The position numbers and the translations under genes were made by a program. Of a stretch of 64,000 nt of DNA, positions 51,221 to 63,159 are shown piece by piece. Source of the DNA: Seminavis robusta (taxonomy: Eukaryota; Bacillariophyta; Bacillariophyceae; Naviculales; Naviculaceae); the NCBI GenBank assembly GCA_903772945.1, contig CAICTM010000193.1, forward strand, positions 30,233-94,232, read 5' to 3'. Each line of letters opens with the position of its first letter. Position 1 is the stretch's first letter. The notes below the pieces were generated by a model. The model did no database searches and had not been told where the DNA came from. It saw nothing but the letters and a program-made list of their open reading frames with translations.

Positions 51221-52541
51221 ATGATGCGACGAAGATCTTCATCGGATCCTGCTGCCAGTGGCATAAAGAGGCACTCCAGTATCAAGCAGAATGCCGGGAG
51301 ACCTCGGCGGCAGACAAGTCCGCCGCGTCAGCCGCGTCCGTCTCGAGGCAAGTCTATGGATAGTGCTTTAATGTCTGGTTGGAGACACATCAAGGGTATC
51401 ATGAAGATCACTACGTTGGATGAGAGTCTCCACAGCAAGTATGGATCCGCCGACTCCAAGGCTACCGGCAACAGACCTGAACACATTACGTTCAAAAATA
51501 TCGAAATCCGAGAGTATAATCGCACGGTGGGGGATAATCCCTCTGTTAGTTCAGGTACGAAGATTCGATTCTTATTCTTATTAGTGGCTCGTCTTTTGGT
51601 GGATGTTTATATGAGTTTGGATTGACATTATCCCCTTTCTGTTTCTTGGATGGGTCTTCTTTCCTGCCACTTCTTACTCGATCTTCTCGCTCAGGCCCTC
51701 CCGTCACGATTTCGTGGGAGTACAATCCCAATACACTGGTCCTCGCCGTGGAAGAATACGAAAAGTCAAGACCAGTGCGAAGGACACAAAGCGAGATGAT
51801 CTTGCCTAGATCGATACGCATGGAGATGCTTCGCAAGGAGTGGGATGTCTCCCGCGGTCAGATTGCCGGTGCCGTTCGAAGGGGTATTCGGGCCAAGAAC
51901 CAAAGGCGAACCACCCTTGGAAACTTGGGTAAAACCGAAAAAGTCGAGGAAATGATCGAAGGAGCTACCAAGACACTCCTAAAGACCCTGTTCTTGAGGA
52001 AGAGTACGTCCAAGAGGGCCAAGGAACTGGGAGAACAGATTCAAAAAGTAAACAACCAGCGAGCTCAGATCGTCCTACAACACACCATGAAGGGGGAATA
52101 CGTGGAAACGGGTATCGACGAATCTGATTCTTCGAGTCCATGGTTGGCAGAATTGATGCCGGACGAATCCGAAACCGACCGCGGGGCATCGTCTCTGTTG
52201 CGACAATGACCTCCAGCCCCGAGGAACAAAGGGATCAGAGAAGGGAGATGCCATCACCCTTTCGCAGTTCCCAATCCAGTGGCAGCAACGAGAGAGACCA
52301 CAGACCAAAAATGCCCGAGAGACCCGAGCCATCAGATCAGGACCTCGACTTTTCTGGTTCGACTTCCTCCTTCAACGAAAAACAATCTAGGAAACACAAG
52401 CAATCTACAGGGGAATCTGCCAGTCAGTTCACTGGTGCAAACATGCGCCCCGCACCAATCACTGCTGTGGAACCGGATGATGATGACGACTTCTTGTCGA
52501 CCGTGTCAGGGCTGACTTCCGCTGTCCAGATCGATTGCTAG
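51221..52541 (+). pseudogene. GDxP-motif protein, frameshifted (copy A)
   Basis: Same gene as the one at 60752, described there. Exon 1 is 51221-51554, the intron 51555-51694 (GT-AG) and exon 2 starts at 51695. One base is missing near 52190 (GGGGCATCGTC here, GGGGCATCCGTC in copy B), so the frame meets a stop at 52209 after DRGASSLLRQ. The remaining C-terminal coding sequence continues in another frame to 52541. Exon 1 has KATGNRPEH where copy B has KATNGSNRPEH. The break is more likely a sequence error close to the contig end than real decay. Confidence 0.75.
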
Positions 52542-53876
52542 CTAGCTATAGAGGTAGCAGGCATATTTTGAATTCGTGACGATGACTGGCTGGCAAGCAG
52601 ACACTTTTTCTTGTCAGATGTACTGTTTGTTACCTCCATCATATAAGTTTTTGACACTTCTGTTGTAAAGTAAGCACCATACCGCGTTTTTGCGCATCCA
52701 CATTAAAATGACCAAGCTAACGCTACAATTTTTTACAAGACGAAAAAGATGGCGCTTGCTTCTCGTACGTACCGGTACAGTCCATGGCAAGCTATCGAGT
52801 TTCCTTGAGACCGTGATAGTGCACCATTTGCTTGCCTGGACGGGGTCTAATAGCGAGCTACAGCTGTACTAGCTACGGTAGCTAGCCTGCTAGCTAGGTG
52901 CTGTGATTGCAAAAGCTGGAGCAACCAACAATGTTGACTGACAGACAACACACTGTGGCGCGTAGCCTCGGACTTCACTCGCTACAACCTCGAGGTTGCA
53001 CACCGTTACATGCCGCGTTGGAGAATGGTTGTGTGCGAGCGATGATGTCTGTTAGTTGGGTTTGTACCTGCAATATGGCTGGGACTGGCATTAATTGGCA
53101 TGGAGTGACGAGTCCCAACATTGCGATATTGTGGAGCCCAGGTATGCATGATGATTTACATTGTTGTCAGACATTGCTTCCCAGTTTGGAGGATCCATCT
53201 ATCTATCCAATTGGACGGTTTCTCCAACGACAAAGGCTCTTTGAAGTAGAAGAAGTTTGGCGCTTTTTGCAGCTGCTGCACTCAGAGTCTCACTTCTTCT
53301 GCAACTGCAAGGATAGATTGAAATTGTCAGAGTTTTCAGAATCATGCTTCCACCTTGATGTAGGTGTTGCTGGGCCTGGTCTCTAGATAGTGAAGGTGCA
53401 CATGTACTGAATAGGTGTTGGTGAGCCACCGGCCTGGCCTCTGTCTTCTGTGCTCGTAGAGTGCAAAGTCTGCCAGAACCGTTGTGTGTTAATGGTCCTT
53501 GCAGGTTCTGCAGAGCTTGCCTAACATGGGATCCCAATCCCAGGCAGAGGCTCTGGAGAACGTGGACACAGCACCACGAAAGACTGCCTACATATCACTA
53601 CAATCAGCGCTGTGGCTAAAGGAGGTCCCACAGCCAGAGCTGGTGTGGAGTACCTGACATCCTTGAAACTTGCCCACACAGGTCAAACATTGGGTGAGTG
53701 GCGACATAGTCGCACCTGTTGTCCGCCTCTGAGAAAGTTGAGATGGGATGCAGGCCAGCTACTCTCAGGGCCTCATCAACTGGTGGTTCATGCCACATGC
53801 CTTCAATGAGCTTTGGCATTTTGTTGGTAATTGGGCTGGCCACCTTGATGAAAGCCTTCCAATATATGAAGCATGG
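52542..53876. other. intergenic with a probable reverse-transcriptase remnant (copy A)
   Basis: No intact gene. The minus strand at 53616-53843 reads PVDEALRVAGLHPISTF, then DYVATHPMFDLC. It is the damaged counterpart of the element at 63160-63561; the stretch between those motifs is garbled by small deletions. TACCGGTAC occurs near 52770. Confidence 0.5.
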
Positions 53877-53901
53877 NNNNNNNNNNNNNNNNNNNNNNNN
53901 N
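53877..53901. other. 25-N assembly gap
   Basis: Twenty-five N characters. The left flank ends with the last bases of copy A, the right flank begins with the first bases of copy B. The round number suggests a fixed-size scaffold gap, not a measured distance. Confidence 1.
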
Positions 53902-54183
53902 ATGAAGACACAGGCCCAATCGGAAGTAACCGAATAAGTACTAGTGCATTACTCCTACAAAACTCGATTCATTGCTAGATATCGGAGCTCAGGTCTTTAT
54001 CCTTGCCGACTGATGCGATGCTGATTGAGACTTTTTCGTTCGTATAGCAGATTGCTCTTTCTTCTCTTCTTGGAAAATACATTTGCATGGCTGCCCCGCA
54101 ACACCGTCAGAATATTTCCATGTTTAGTGTTCTCGACGAAATTGTATGTAAATTGTGGTGTTGTGTGGAGTGATACTCTCATT

Positions 54184-55018
54184 TTAAGGCATGTTCTTTT
54201 TTGCCTCGGCCCGAATTCGCAGTTTGTACGAGGCTTTATCATTCATGTAAAGATTGAAGGCCTCACTTTGGCTGGACTGGCTGGGTTAGGGTCGTCTGTG
54301 CAAAAAACAAACAAAAGTGAGCCAACAATGGGTGGGTGTCGCGGCATGACATGACAGCGAGAGTCCTAGACCGCTGACTCGACTCACCCAACAGATCTTG
54401 GATTCCCAACAGAATCTGCTTGATACTGATAGCTGGTCGCCACCCTTCTTCCTCGTTAAGGATAGAAAGACAGATCGTTCCCGATGGATACACATTGGGA
54501 TGAAAAAGAGGCGGCACAAACTTGCCTATCACATGATGAATCAATCAAGAGCATGATGTGAGACCGATTTCGCTTTTTGTCAATCCCAAACATTACGAGC
54601 AGAAACTCACACTTGGGTGGCTTGGATGGATAATCCGCGCTAAACTCCATGGCAACCTGAGTCAAGTCGCAAAGAAAGTCGATTGGCCAGTGTCAGGTTC
54701 ACATAAACTCTCGGAAAAACGTTTTCACCCTTCGAGCATTGTGTCGTCTTACTTTGTACACTCCACCCTCCCAATCTGTGCCTTCCTTCCCTGAAGCAGC
54801 AACAAGAAGGTGTCGGTGTGAGGAGACTAGCTAGCAGCGACAGCACAACCATGGCCCCCGAACTTGACACACTTGCCTGGGACGCCAGCGTTCCATTTCA
54901 TGATATTGGAAGATCCCTCTCCCGATGATTCAGGGCGTGCAAAGAAGCCATAAGGATGGTCCTTTCGCCAGTTCTTTCGTTCCTCTCGGAGACGTCCTTG
55001 AGCAATTCCAGCCGACAT
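54184..55018 (-). pseudogene. UBC9: UBC9 (copy B), frameshift in last exon
   Basis: Exons correspond to 54877-55018, 54753-54790, 54611-54656, 54388-54525 and 54184-54295. All splice sites, including the GC donor of intron 1 (CCCAG|GCAAGT), are the same as in copy A. The last exon lacks one G near 54270 (TTTGGC versus TTTGGGC). The tail therefore becomes [10 protein letters not shown] and stops, losing the conserved C-terminal helix. The upstream frame open in copy A is broken here. Probably a sequence error in the poorly covered start of a contig, or a null allele; not evidence for a second functional gene. Confidence 0.85.
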
Positions 55019-55478
55019 GGTACTAGCTAGATAGAGATTGATGCACGTTGCAAGCCACTTCAATAAACAATGCGCTTTTGCTGCTGCTGTTGTTGCTTGT
55101 TGTTTTGCTGTTGTGTGCGAGAGAACAGAGAGACGGGTGTGACAACGCCGGCCAGTCCTTTTCGAGCCAACGGTCTTGCCGTCATCCGTCAGAAGTGGAA
55201 GAACTCATCCTTCGGAAAGCTTCGATCCGCTTCCGACGAAGGAGGGCCGATGACCACCCAAAGATCTTTCTCGGAGGCGACGTTCTTTCGTGGCTTGAGG
55301 CTTCTCATGATGTTGCTGCATTCTTCGAGCTGCTTTGTGGATTGTATTTGCAGAAACCATAGTCTTGACCTCTTTGATTGTCTATCTCGTTTAGCTAAGT
55401 CCAGCACAATCCAACAATTCATCAGAAATCTAAAGATAGTGTTATTAGATCTATTTCTATAAACAAAAAGAAAGCAAG
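55019..55478. other. divergent UBC9/PHB2 promoter (copy B)
   Basis: Counterpart of 45435-45911, 17 bp shorter, with a shorter TGC/TTG run and several small indels. Confidence 0.5.
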
Positions 55479-56565
55479 ATGGCAGCTAATCGATTGCGCG
55501 AAGCGATGAAGAACCTGGGCCAGCAAATGGGCAACATGGGTGGTGGCGGCGGTGGAGGCGGAAAACGAGGTGGTGGAGGCGGAGCTCAAGCAGCGGCTGC
55601 CGCTGCGGCTCGAAGTGTGGGAGCCATTGCCGTCGCTACTGGTCTGGGATACGGAGCCTACAATTCCATCTACACAGTCCAAGGAGGTCACCGTGCCGTG
55701 GTGTTTAATCGTATTGTGGGAATGAAAGATACCGTCTATGGCGAAGGTCTCAATTTCAACATTCCCTGGTTCGAGAGGCCCATCATCTACGACATCCGAA
55801 CGCGACCCGTCAACCTGCAGACTCTGACGGGAAGTAAGGATTTGCAAATGGTTACCATTGCCATTCGTGTGCTGCACAAACCGGATCCTAACAAGTTGGT
55901 CTGGATCTACCGATATTTGGACTCAAATACGATGAGAGGATCTTGCCCAGTGTCATGAATGAGTGTGCCAAAGCCGTCGTGGCACGCTACAATGCCAATG
56001 AGTTGCTCACCAAGCGTGACCTGGTGTCTCGAGAGATCTCGGTCGAGTTGAGAAAGCGAGCTGGATTTTTCAACGTTTTGCTGGAGGATGTGGCCATTAC
56101 CCATCTCAGTTTCAGCCCAGAATACGCTAGGGCTGTCGAAGCCAAGCAAGTTGGTGAGTTTTTTTTTTCTCTTCAATTTGTGAACCGCAAAACTATTTTA
56201 TGCATCGTCCAAAATTTTGATCTCAAACCTGACCAATCTGTTTATTTTCTTTGTCTTGACGCACAGCCCAACAGGATGCTGAACGTGCCAAGTACGTTGT
56301 CATTGGAGCTCAGCAAGAAAAGAAAACCATCATCACCAAAGCCAAGGGAGAAGCCGAGTCTGCTTCTCTCATTGGTAATGCTGTAAAGCGAAACCCTGGT
56401 TTCATGAAATTGCGTCGCATTGATGCCGCTAGAGACATTGCTGATATTGTGGCTGGAAGTGGAAACAAGGTGTACTTGAATGCCGATTCTCTACTCTTGA
56501 ACCTCCTTGGAGATGCTGACGACAAATTTGAAAGGTCGGTCCAGAGCAAAAGGCGCCTCTGGTAG
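55479..56565 (+). pseudogene. PHB2: prohibitin-2 (copy B), frameshift in exon 1
   Basis: Exons correspond to 55479-56153 and 56267-56565. One G is missing at about 55920 (TATTTGGACTC versus TATTTGGGACTC). The frame therefore leaves PHB2 after WIYRYL and stops at 55958. Everything downstream, including the splice sites and exon 2, is intact in the original frame. Other differences are silent or conservative, for example Gln to Leu in [10 protein letters not shown]. See copy A for function. Confidence 0.85.
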
Positions 56566-56958
56566 ATGATTGAGTGAGCAGTCCGCCACAGGAACTGACC
56601 TATGTCAGGATGTTGATAATACTGGTAGTAATAAAAGCATTGAATGCATGCTTTGCCTTTTGGATAAGAAATTAAATTCTTCACTGTTGATACATTCATC
56701 GATTTCACCTCGCTTTCCAAAACTAACATTCAGTAATACCTGGGCTTTGGGATACCGCAGGGCCGTACGCTGCTGGTGCTGCAGTGGGTCTTGGAATCAT
56801 GGAACTTGATCTGATCCTGCGTTTACAGTCGTTGTGACAGCTTGGAAGCTTTCAGAGAATTCCAGGTACTGTACATGCTTAATTCGTGCACTAAGAGTAA
56901 AAATATTCTATGCTATGCTTTCATTGGACCCGACCTCCACAAGGCTTTGGGAGATGCC
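56566..56958. other. gap between PHB2 and PRP18 (copy B)
   Basis: Counterpart of 47001-47399. The open segment seen in copy A is interrupted by two single-base losses near 56811 and 56835, which argues against it being a conserved exon. Confidence 0.4.
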
Positions 56959-58158
56959 CTACAGTACCTTTTTGGAGGGGTCTGCAGCGATTTCTTTTGC
57001 GCATAGGTCATCAATCGCTTGACTGAAGTGAGGTATTTGCGCTGCAGCTCACTATTCATGACGTGAGCAACATTGGAACTCTCGATTTTAGCTCGACCAG
57101 TACGGGCGTGGATCCCTACCATGGTAACGCCAATGGGCCAAGCAGCCCTCCCAATAGAAATATCAATGTAGGTATCATGGGCTTTGACGAATTCCTCCTC
57201 CAGACAAAATGAAACAATTCGATTCAATTTTGTCAAATGCTTTCATCCCTTTTTCAAGCAACAGCAACACAAAACAAAGAGTCAGATGAAATAAATGAAT
57301 TGAACTGAAATCGCACTGTTGAAAAATGTAAACTCACATTCGGCGGCTCTTGAGCAACTTGAACATGGGTCGAATGTAGTCTTTGCATTGCTTCAAGGTC
57401 TTGGTTTCATTTCGTCCTGCTACACTTCGCTTGACGGAGTCCGGCCAGCACGAGATCGTCTTCCCACCCCTTAGAAGGCCCTTGAAATATTTGTACACTC
57501 TCTTGTGTGGGTCGGAGTCGTCACCCAAGTCGTCGTCATCATCTTTGGTTTCGGTTTCTTTGTCGTCTTTTGCCGCATCGGTTTCCTCAACGTGAGCTTG
57601 CTCACCGGCTCCAGCAGTATCATCTTTATCCTTCCCCAAAAATGTATTACGGATCCCATGACCTCTCCCAAGGCGAAATTCATCCATTTCCGCATCGCCA
57701 GCTTGAGCTTTTCGTTGCTCATCGAGTGCCTTTCGCAAACGTTTCACACGATCCTCAAGGCTCTCTCCGAATAACTTGATGGGAAGCCCAAACGCTCGTA
57801 GCTTCTTGGTTATTTCATCGGATGATAATCTCACCGCTTCGTTGCTCTCGGACTGAGATTTCTTGCTGACACTGCTTTCTTTTTCTTGCGTTTCCGATTC
57901 TTTAGCTTTCTGGGAACCTTTGTCTTTTTTCTTTTTGCTCCCTAAAGCAGCCGTTGTCGTGTGCTCATCATCGTCTTGGTCGGAACCCAATTTTCGCTTC
58001 TTTCGACTCGCGGCGTATTTCGCCTGCTTTTCCTCTTCTTCTTCCTCCTCCTGGCGACGTAGATCACCAGCTCTGAAGAATCGCCTTCCACCTGAAGTGG
58101 CCTTTGCCTTTTCAACCGTCTTCTTCTTTCGTTCCAGTTCTCGCTTCAACAGGTCCAT
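56959..58158 (-). pseudogene. PRP18: PRP18 (copy B) with several frame errors
   Basis: Exons correspond to 57338-58158 and 56959-57248. Exon 1 has losses that add up to 3 bases at about 57445-57475, so [17 protein letters not shown] becomes KGLLRGGKTISCWPDS and the frame recovers. Exon 2 lacks a base near 57236, giving a stop just after DESI, and another near 56988, which scrambles the last residues. The N-terminal two thirds are identical or nearly so to copy A. The local cluster of deletions is best explained by uncorrected sequence error. Confidence 0.85.
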
Positions 58159-58992
58159 GGTCAAGACTATTTTTGTTTTGTTGCGGTGCTTTGATGCATC
58201 GATGCTGTACATCTAAAGCGGGATTCAACTTTGTGACTGAAAAGTACAGAGGAACCACCATCACACGGCCCACTACATGTATGTATTACGGAGACCAGGG
58301 CACTCCAGAAGGACGGGCTGGTTACCCTCGGAGGGGTGTTGTTGAGAAATGTTGGTACAGTGGTAACAGGTTAGTAGAAGACAATGTAATGCACAAAAAG
58401 CAAAAATAGCGATTCCTTAGGAGCTTGTCGTGGGAGAGTTGCTATTATTGTAGCAATGGGGTTGGCCTTGGTGGCACACCGGGGGTTGCAAGTGATTTCT
58501 CTTCATTATTATTTGTTACAAGGAGAAGGAAGACAAAAGAGACAACGGGATATGGTTTTGTCCCTTCCACCTGCACAGCAGATCGGAGGATTATTGACTT
58601 GGTCCAGGCCAGGGTGAGACAAGATCACCCTCACGGAAAGGTGACATATTTCGAAGGCTTTGAATAGCTTACCCAGACCATAATAAGTGCACATACCGGT
58701 ACAGTACATGTATTGTGCAATTTGGCTCTGGCTAGAAGTTCTGGCAATTTTTTACGGATGGCTATTAGGGGAGAGAAACATCTTTTACTTTTGGAATAGA
58801 TTGGAATACTGCCTGGCAAAGTCGTCAAAAGAACAGGGCCCAATCGCCTTGTTGGGCACGAGCGAATAACTCAAAGCAAAGACTCTTCTAGCCAGCACTG
58901 TATCATCTTCATCATCCTCCTATCGTTTGTGGCAAGCTCTATCTGATTCATACAATTCACACAGACTCACACCCGTGGGATATGTATTTCTA
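58159..58992. other. intergenic (copy B)
   Basis: Counterpart of 48611-49455 with few differences. No gene is recognised. Confidence 0.45.
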
Positions 58993-59433
58993 CTAGTCCC
59001 CACCTGCTGGCATCGGCCTTACTGGTTGTGCTTCTTGCAGCATGGTAATAGAATCCCCCTTGAGTAGAATCCTTCCAACCTCCACTCGTTTGTTTTTCTT
59101 GGAATCAATTTCCACGGCATCATCCAAGACCATGTTCATGTATTCATCAAATCCAATAATCTGGCCCTCTATTTGGAGACGAGTGTCTTCATACAAGCCT
59201 ACTCTCACACGAGTCTTTTTCTACACATGTGGCAACAAATCAATGAAAAACGAATTGAAACAAAGATGTGTGAGGTAACACGACACGGGCACAAACTTGA
59301 CCGACATTTGACGGAGGGTATATGCAGCGGCGTGCTCGTATGCAATCCCAAAATAAGAGACACTTACCTGTAGGTGCGAGAAGATGACATTGATGGGAAG
59401 GGTCATCACCTTCTTTACGCGTTTCGGCGGCAT
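58993..59433 (-). CDS. SNRPE: Sm core protein E, SmE (copy B)
   Basis: Exons 59368-59433 and 58993-59220 (minus) have the same splice sites, and the 97-residue product is identical to copy A. See the entry at 49456 for motifs and function. It is one of two genes fully intact in copy B. Confidence 0.93.
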
Positions 59434-60751
59434 GGTGGATGGTTTGTTTGGAGGACTTGAAAGAAAGAGGATCAAATAGTAGACAAATCAGCGCAGGTGG
59501 CAGTCTGATCGAAGTTGTGGATGTTGCGATCCATTGGATTGCTGCCAGGGGTCGAATAAACATAATATTTTATGTTTCTAAGCAATTCCGTCCTTTAGCT
59601 AGCTACTCTAGTTTTAGTAGCTAGTGTAGATTGTTTCGTCCATCAATGAGTAATAAAGGATTTATGGATTAATTATGAGGTGCTTCTGAAATCAGATCTT
59701 TTTCCTATTCCAAACTACTAGTAGACAACCTGGAAAAGGTTGTGAAGCTTCCGACAGGCATGGAGCGGTTTGGCTAGTGGAATCCCATGGTACAACCATA
59801 CAGGTACCATTCAATTGAGTGTGTCGGGAGGATTGAGGATTGTCTCCACACAGCAGAGCTGGGGAAGTTCTATACTCCAGAGTACATAGCTACAGGTATC
59901 TGTAAAGTGTGGTTTGCAAGTCAGAACGATCCGGGTACCGGGTACATGATTAAGTTTGACTATATCCATCTATCTGTCAAAGTTGCTTGTTCCGGACCGC
60001 CCCGAAATCCAACACTCCTCTCGTTTGATAGGAGGTAGAATCGACACCTTGTTAGCCGGCAACAGCGACTACGGGTAGGTGTAGACACAGCCATTCATGA
60101 AGCAAGCTTCCAATCAGCCAAATCCTGCAGATAAATCAAAGCCGTCGAAGCGATCACCAAGATAGGGATCTCTTGGCTTCATTTGACGGATGTCACCAAT
60201 AGCTAGCTAGCTAGCTAGCCAAATTGCATTGCCTCATCCATTGTGGCTTCATTGACTCCTGGGCAGCACTGCCACGTTGCAACGGGCTGGTGTTGACCTC
60301 GGATGGTCAGTATTTTTCACTGGAGTTGAGATGTCAAGGCCGTCGATGACGTGAATTCCGGGGACATCTAGAAAAGTTCTTCTATGACTCTGGGCATTCT
60401 TAGTGCCATTTTTCTTCAAACCTCCCTTATCAATTGCGGAAACCACACTTTCCGTTGTCACATTCAGCAATGGGAAGGATGGTGTAAGCTCCGCCGCTCA
60501 CAACGGAGGCAGAAGGGTTTGTTCTCTTCCACTTTCTCCCCTCTTTGTGTGGCACTCGAAGCGCCGCGACAGCTGCAGCTTCGACCCAATACCGTCGAAG
60601 CTTCTACAATAGCAAGCGAAGCATAAACATCCATCTTGATTGGTTGCTGCGGAGAGGCATCTCTCGCATTTTGTTCAGAGTGTTAAGCTTCAGGTCTCCA
60701 CGCCAGTGAGAAAGGAGGCACTACACTACAATAACGAACTCAGAAGGCACC
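59434..60751. other. intergenic (copy B)
   Basis: Counterpart of 49897-51220. Apart from a 7-base deletion near 59727 and single-base changes, it is the same sequence. The frame at 59787-60038 repeats the unassigned frame of copy A. Confidence 0.45.
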
Positions 60752-62083
60752 ATGATGCGACGAAGATCTTCATCGGATCCTGCTGCCAGTGGCATAAAGA
60801 GGCACTCCAGTATCAAGCAGAATGCCGGGAGACCTCGGCGGCAGACAAGTCCGCCGCGTCAGCCGCGTCCGTCTCGAGGCAAGTCTATGGATAGTGCTTT
60901 AATGTCTGGTTGGAGACACATCAAGGGTATCATGAAGATCACTACGTTGGATGAGAGTCTCCACAGCAAGTATGGATCTGCTGACTCCAAGGCTACTAAT
61001 GGTAGCAACAGACCTGAACACATTACGTTCAAGAATATCGAAATCCGAGAGTATAATCGCACGGTGGGGGATAATCCCTCTGTTAGTTCAGGTACGATGA
61101 TTCGATTCTTATTCTTATTAGTGGCTCGTCTTTTGGTGGATGGATGTATTAGTTTGGATTGACATTATCCCCTTTCTGTTTCTTGGATGGGTCTTCCTTC
61201 TTTCCTGCCACTTCTTACTCGATCTTCTCGCTCAGGCCCTCCCGTCACAATTTCGTGGGAGTACAATCCCAATACACTGGTCCTCGCCGTGGAAGAATAC
61301 GAAAAGTCAAGACCAGTGCGAAGGACACAAAGCGAGATGATCTTGCCTAGATCGATACGCATGGAGATGCTTCGCAAGGAGTGGGATGTCTCCCGCGGTC
61401 AGATTGCCGGTGCCGTTCGAAGGGGTATTCGGGCCAAGAACCAAAGGCGAACCACCCTTGGAAACTTGGGTAAAACCGAAAAAGTCGAGGAAATGATCGA
61501 AGGAGCTACCAAGACACTCCTAAAGACCCTGTTCTTGAGGAAGAGTACGTCCAAGAGGGCCAAGGAACTGGGAGAACAGATTCAAAAAGTAAACAGCCAG
61601 CGAGCTCAGATCGTCCTACAACACACCATGAAGGGGGAATACGTGGAAACGGGTATCGACGAATCTGACTCTTCGAGTCCATGGTTGGCAGAATTGATGC
61701 CGGACGAATCCGAAACCGACCACGGGGCATCCGTCTCTGTTGCGACAATGACCTCCAGCCCCGAGGAACAAAGGGAACAGAGAAGGGAGATGCCATCACC
61801 CTTTCGCAGTTCCCAATCCAGTGGCAGCAACGAGAGAGACCACAGACCAAAAATGCCCGAGAGACCCGAGCCATCAGATCCGGACCTGGACTTTTCTGGT
61901 TCGACTTCCTCCTTCAACGAAAAACAATCTAGGAAACACAAGCAATCTACAGGGGAATCTGCCAGTCAGTTCACTGGTGCAAACATGCGCCCCGCACCAA
62001 TCACTGCTGTGGAACCGGATGATGATGACGACTTCTTGTCGACCGTGTCAGGGCTGACTTCCGCTGTCCAGATCGATTGCTAG
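60752..62083 (+). CDS. protein with the EIREY...GDNP...W motif (copy B, intact)
   Basis: Two exons, 60752-61091 and 61236-62083, around a 144-nt GT-AG intron that splits the Gly codon of SSG-PP, give 395 residues. The N-terminus is basic and Ser/Pro-rich (RRRSSSDPAASGIKRHSS, PRRQTSPPRQPRPSRGKSMD). The core is HITFKNIEIREYNRTVGDNP, SVSSGPPVTISWEY and VEEYEKSRPVRRTQSEMI, then basic helices (RMEMLRKEWDVSRGQIAGAV, RRGIRAKNQRRTTLGNLGK). A disordered acidic tail ends DDDDDFLSTVSGLTSAVQID-C. It shares the core layout with the gene at 21502-22311. Function unknown. The alternating basic helices could bind nucleic acid or act as a scaffold. Confidence 0.8.
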
Positions 62084-63159
62084 CTAGCTATAGAGGTAGC
62101 AGGCATATTTTGAATTCGTGACGATGACTGGCTGGCAAGCAGACACTTTTTCTTGTCAGATGTACTGTTTGTTACCTCCATCATATAAGTTTTTGACACT
62201 TCTGTTGTAAAGTAAGCACCATACCGCGTTTTTGCGCATCCACATTAAAATGACCAAGCTAACGCTACAATTTTTTACAAGACGAAAAAGATGGCGCTTG
62301 CTTCTCGTACGTACCGGTACAGTCCATGGCAAGCTATCGAGTTTCCTTGAGACCGTGATAGTGCACCATTTGCTTGCCTGGACGGGGTCTAATAGCGAGC
62401 TACAGCTGTACTAGCTACGGTAGCTAGCCTGCTAGCTAGGTGCTGTGATTGCAAAAGCTGGAGCAACCAACAATGTTGACTGACAGACAACACACTGTGG
62501 CGCGTAGCCTCGGACTTCACTCGCTACAACCTCGAGGTTGCACACCGTTACATGCCGCGTTGGAGAATGGTTGTGTGCGAGCGATGATGTCTGTTAGTTG
62601 GGTTTGTACCTGCAATATGGCTGGGACTGGCATTAATTGGCATGGAGTGACGAGTCCCAACATTGCGATATTGTGGAGCCCAGGTATGCATGATGATTTA
62701 CATTGTTGTCAGACATTGCTTCCCAGTTTGGAGGATCCATCTATCTATCCAATTGGACGGTTTCTCCAACGACAAAGGCTCTTTGAAGTAGAAGAAGTTT
62801 GGCGCTTTTTGCAGCCTTGCTGCACTCAGAGTCTCACTTCTTCTGCAACTGCAAGGATAGATTGAAATTGTCAGAGTTTTCAGAATCATGCTTCCACCTT
62901 GATGTAGGTGTTGCTGGGCCTGGTCTCTAGATAGTGAAGGTGCACATGTACTGAATAGGTGTTGGTGAGCCACCGGCCTGGCCTCTGTCTTCTGTGCTCG
63001 TAGAGTGCAAAGTCTGCCAGAACCGTTGTGTGTTAATGGTCCTTGCAGGTTCTGCAGAGCTTGCCTAACATGGGATCCCAATCCCAGGCAGAGGCTCTGG
63101 AGAACGTGGACACAGCACCACGAAAGACTGCCTACATATCACTACAATCAGCGCTGTGG
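62084..63159. other. intergenic (copy B)
   Basis: Counterpart of 52542-53615. Frames that are open in one copy are broken in the other (for example 62449-62865), so no gene is called. Confidence 0.5.

Larger units (their letters stand above)
44313..53876. repeat. copy A of a near-identical 9.5-kb direct duplication
   Basis: 9564 bp, matched along its whole length by 53902-63426 with scattered substitutions and small indels. It starts at the first base that also follows the N gap and stops exactly at the gap, where copy B continues. Gene content and order are the same in both copies: UBC9 (-), PHB2 (+), PRP18 (-), SNRPE (-) and a GDxP-motif gene (+). Confidence 0.95.

Noticed and set aside
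52907-53386. 159-codon plus-strand frame in copy A
   Set aside because: In copy B a two-base difference changes the frame and shortens it, and the stretch overlaps transposon-like DNA.
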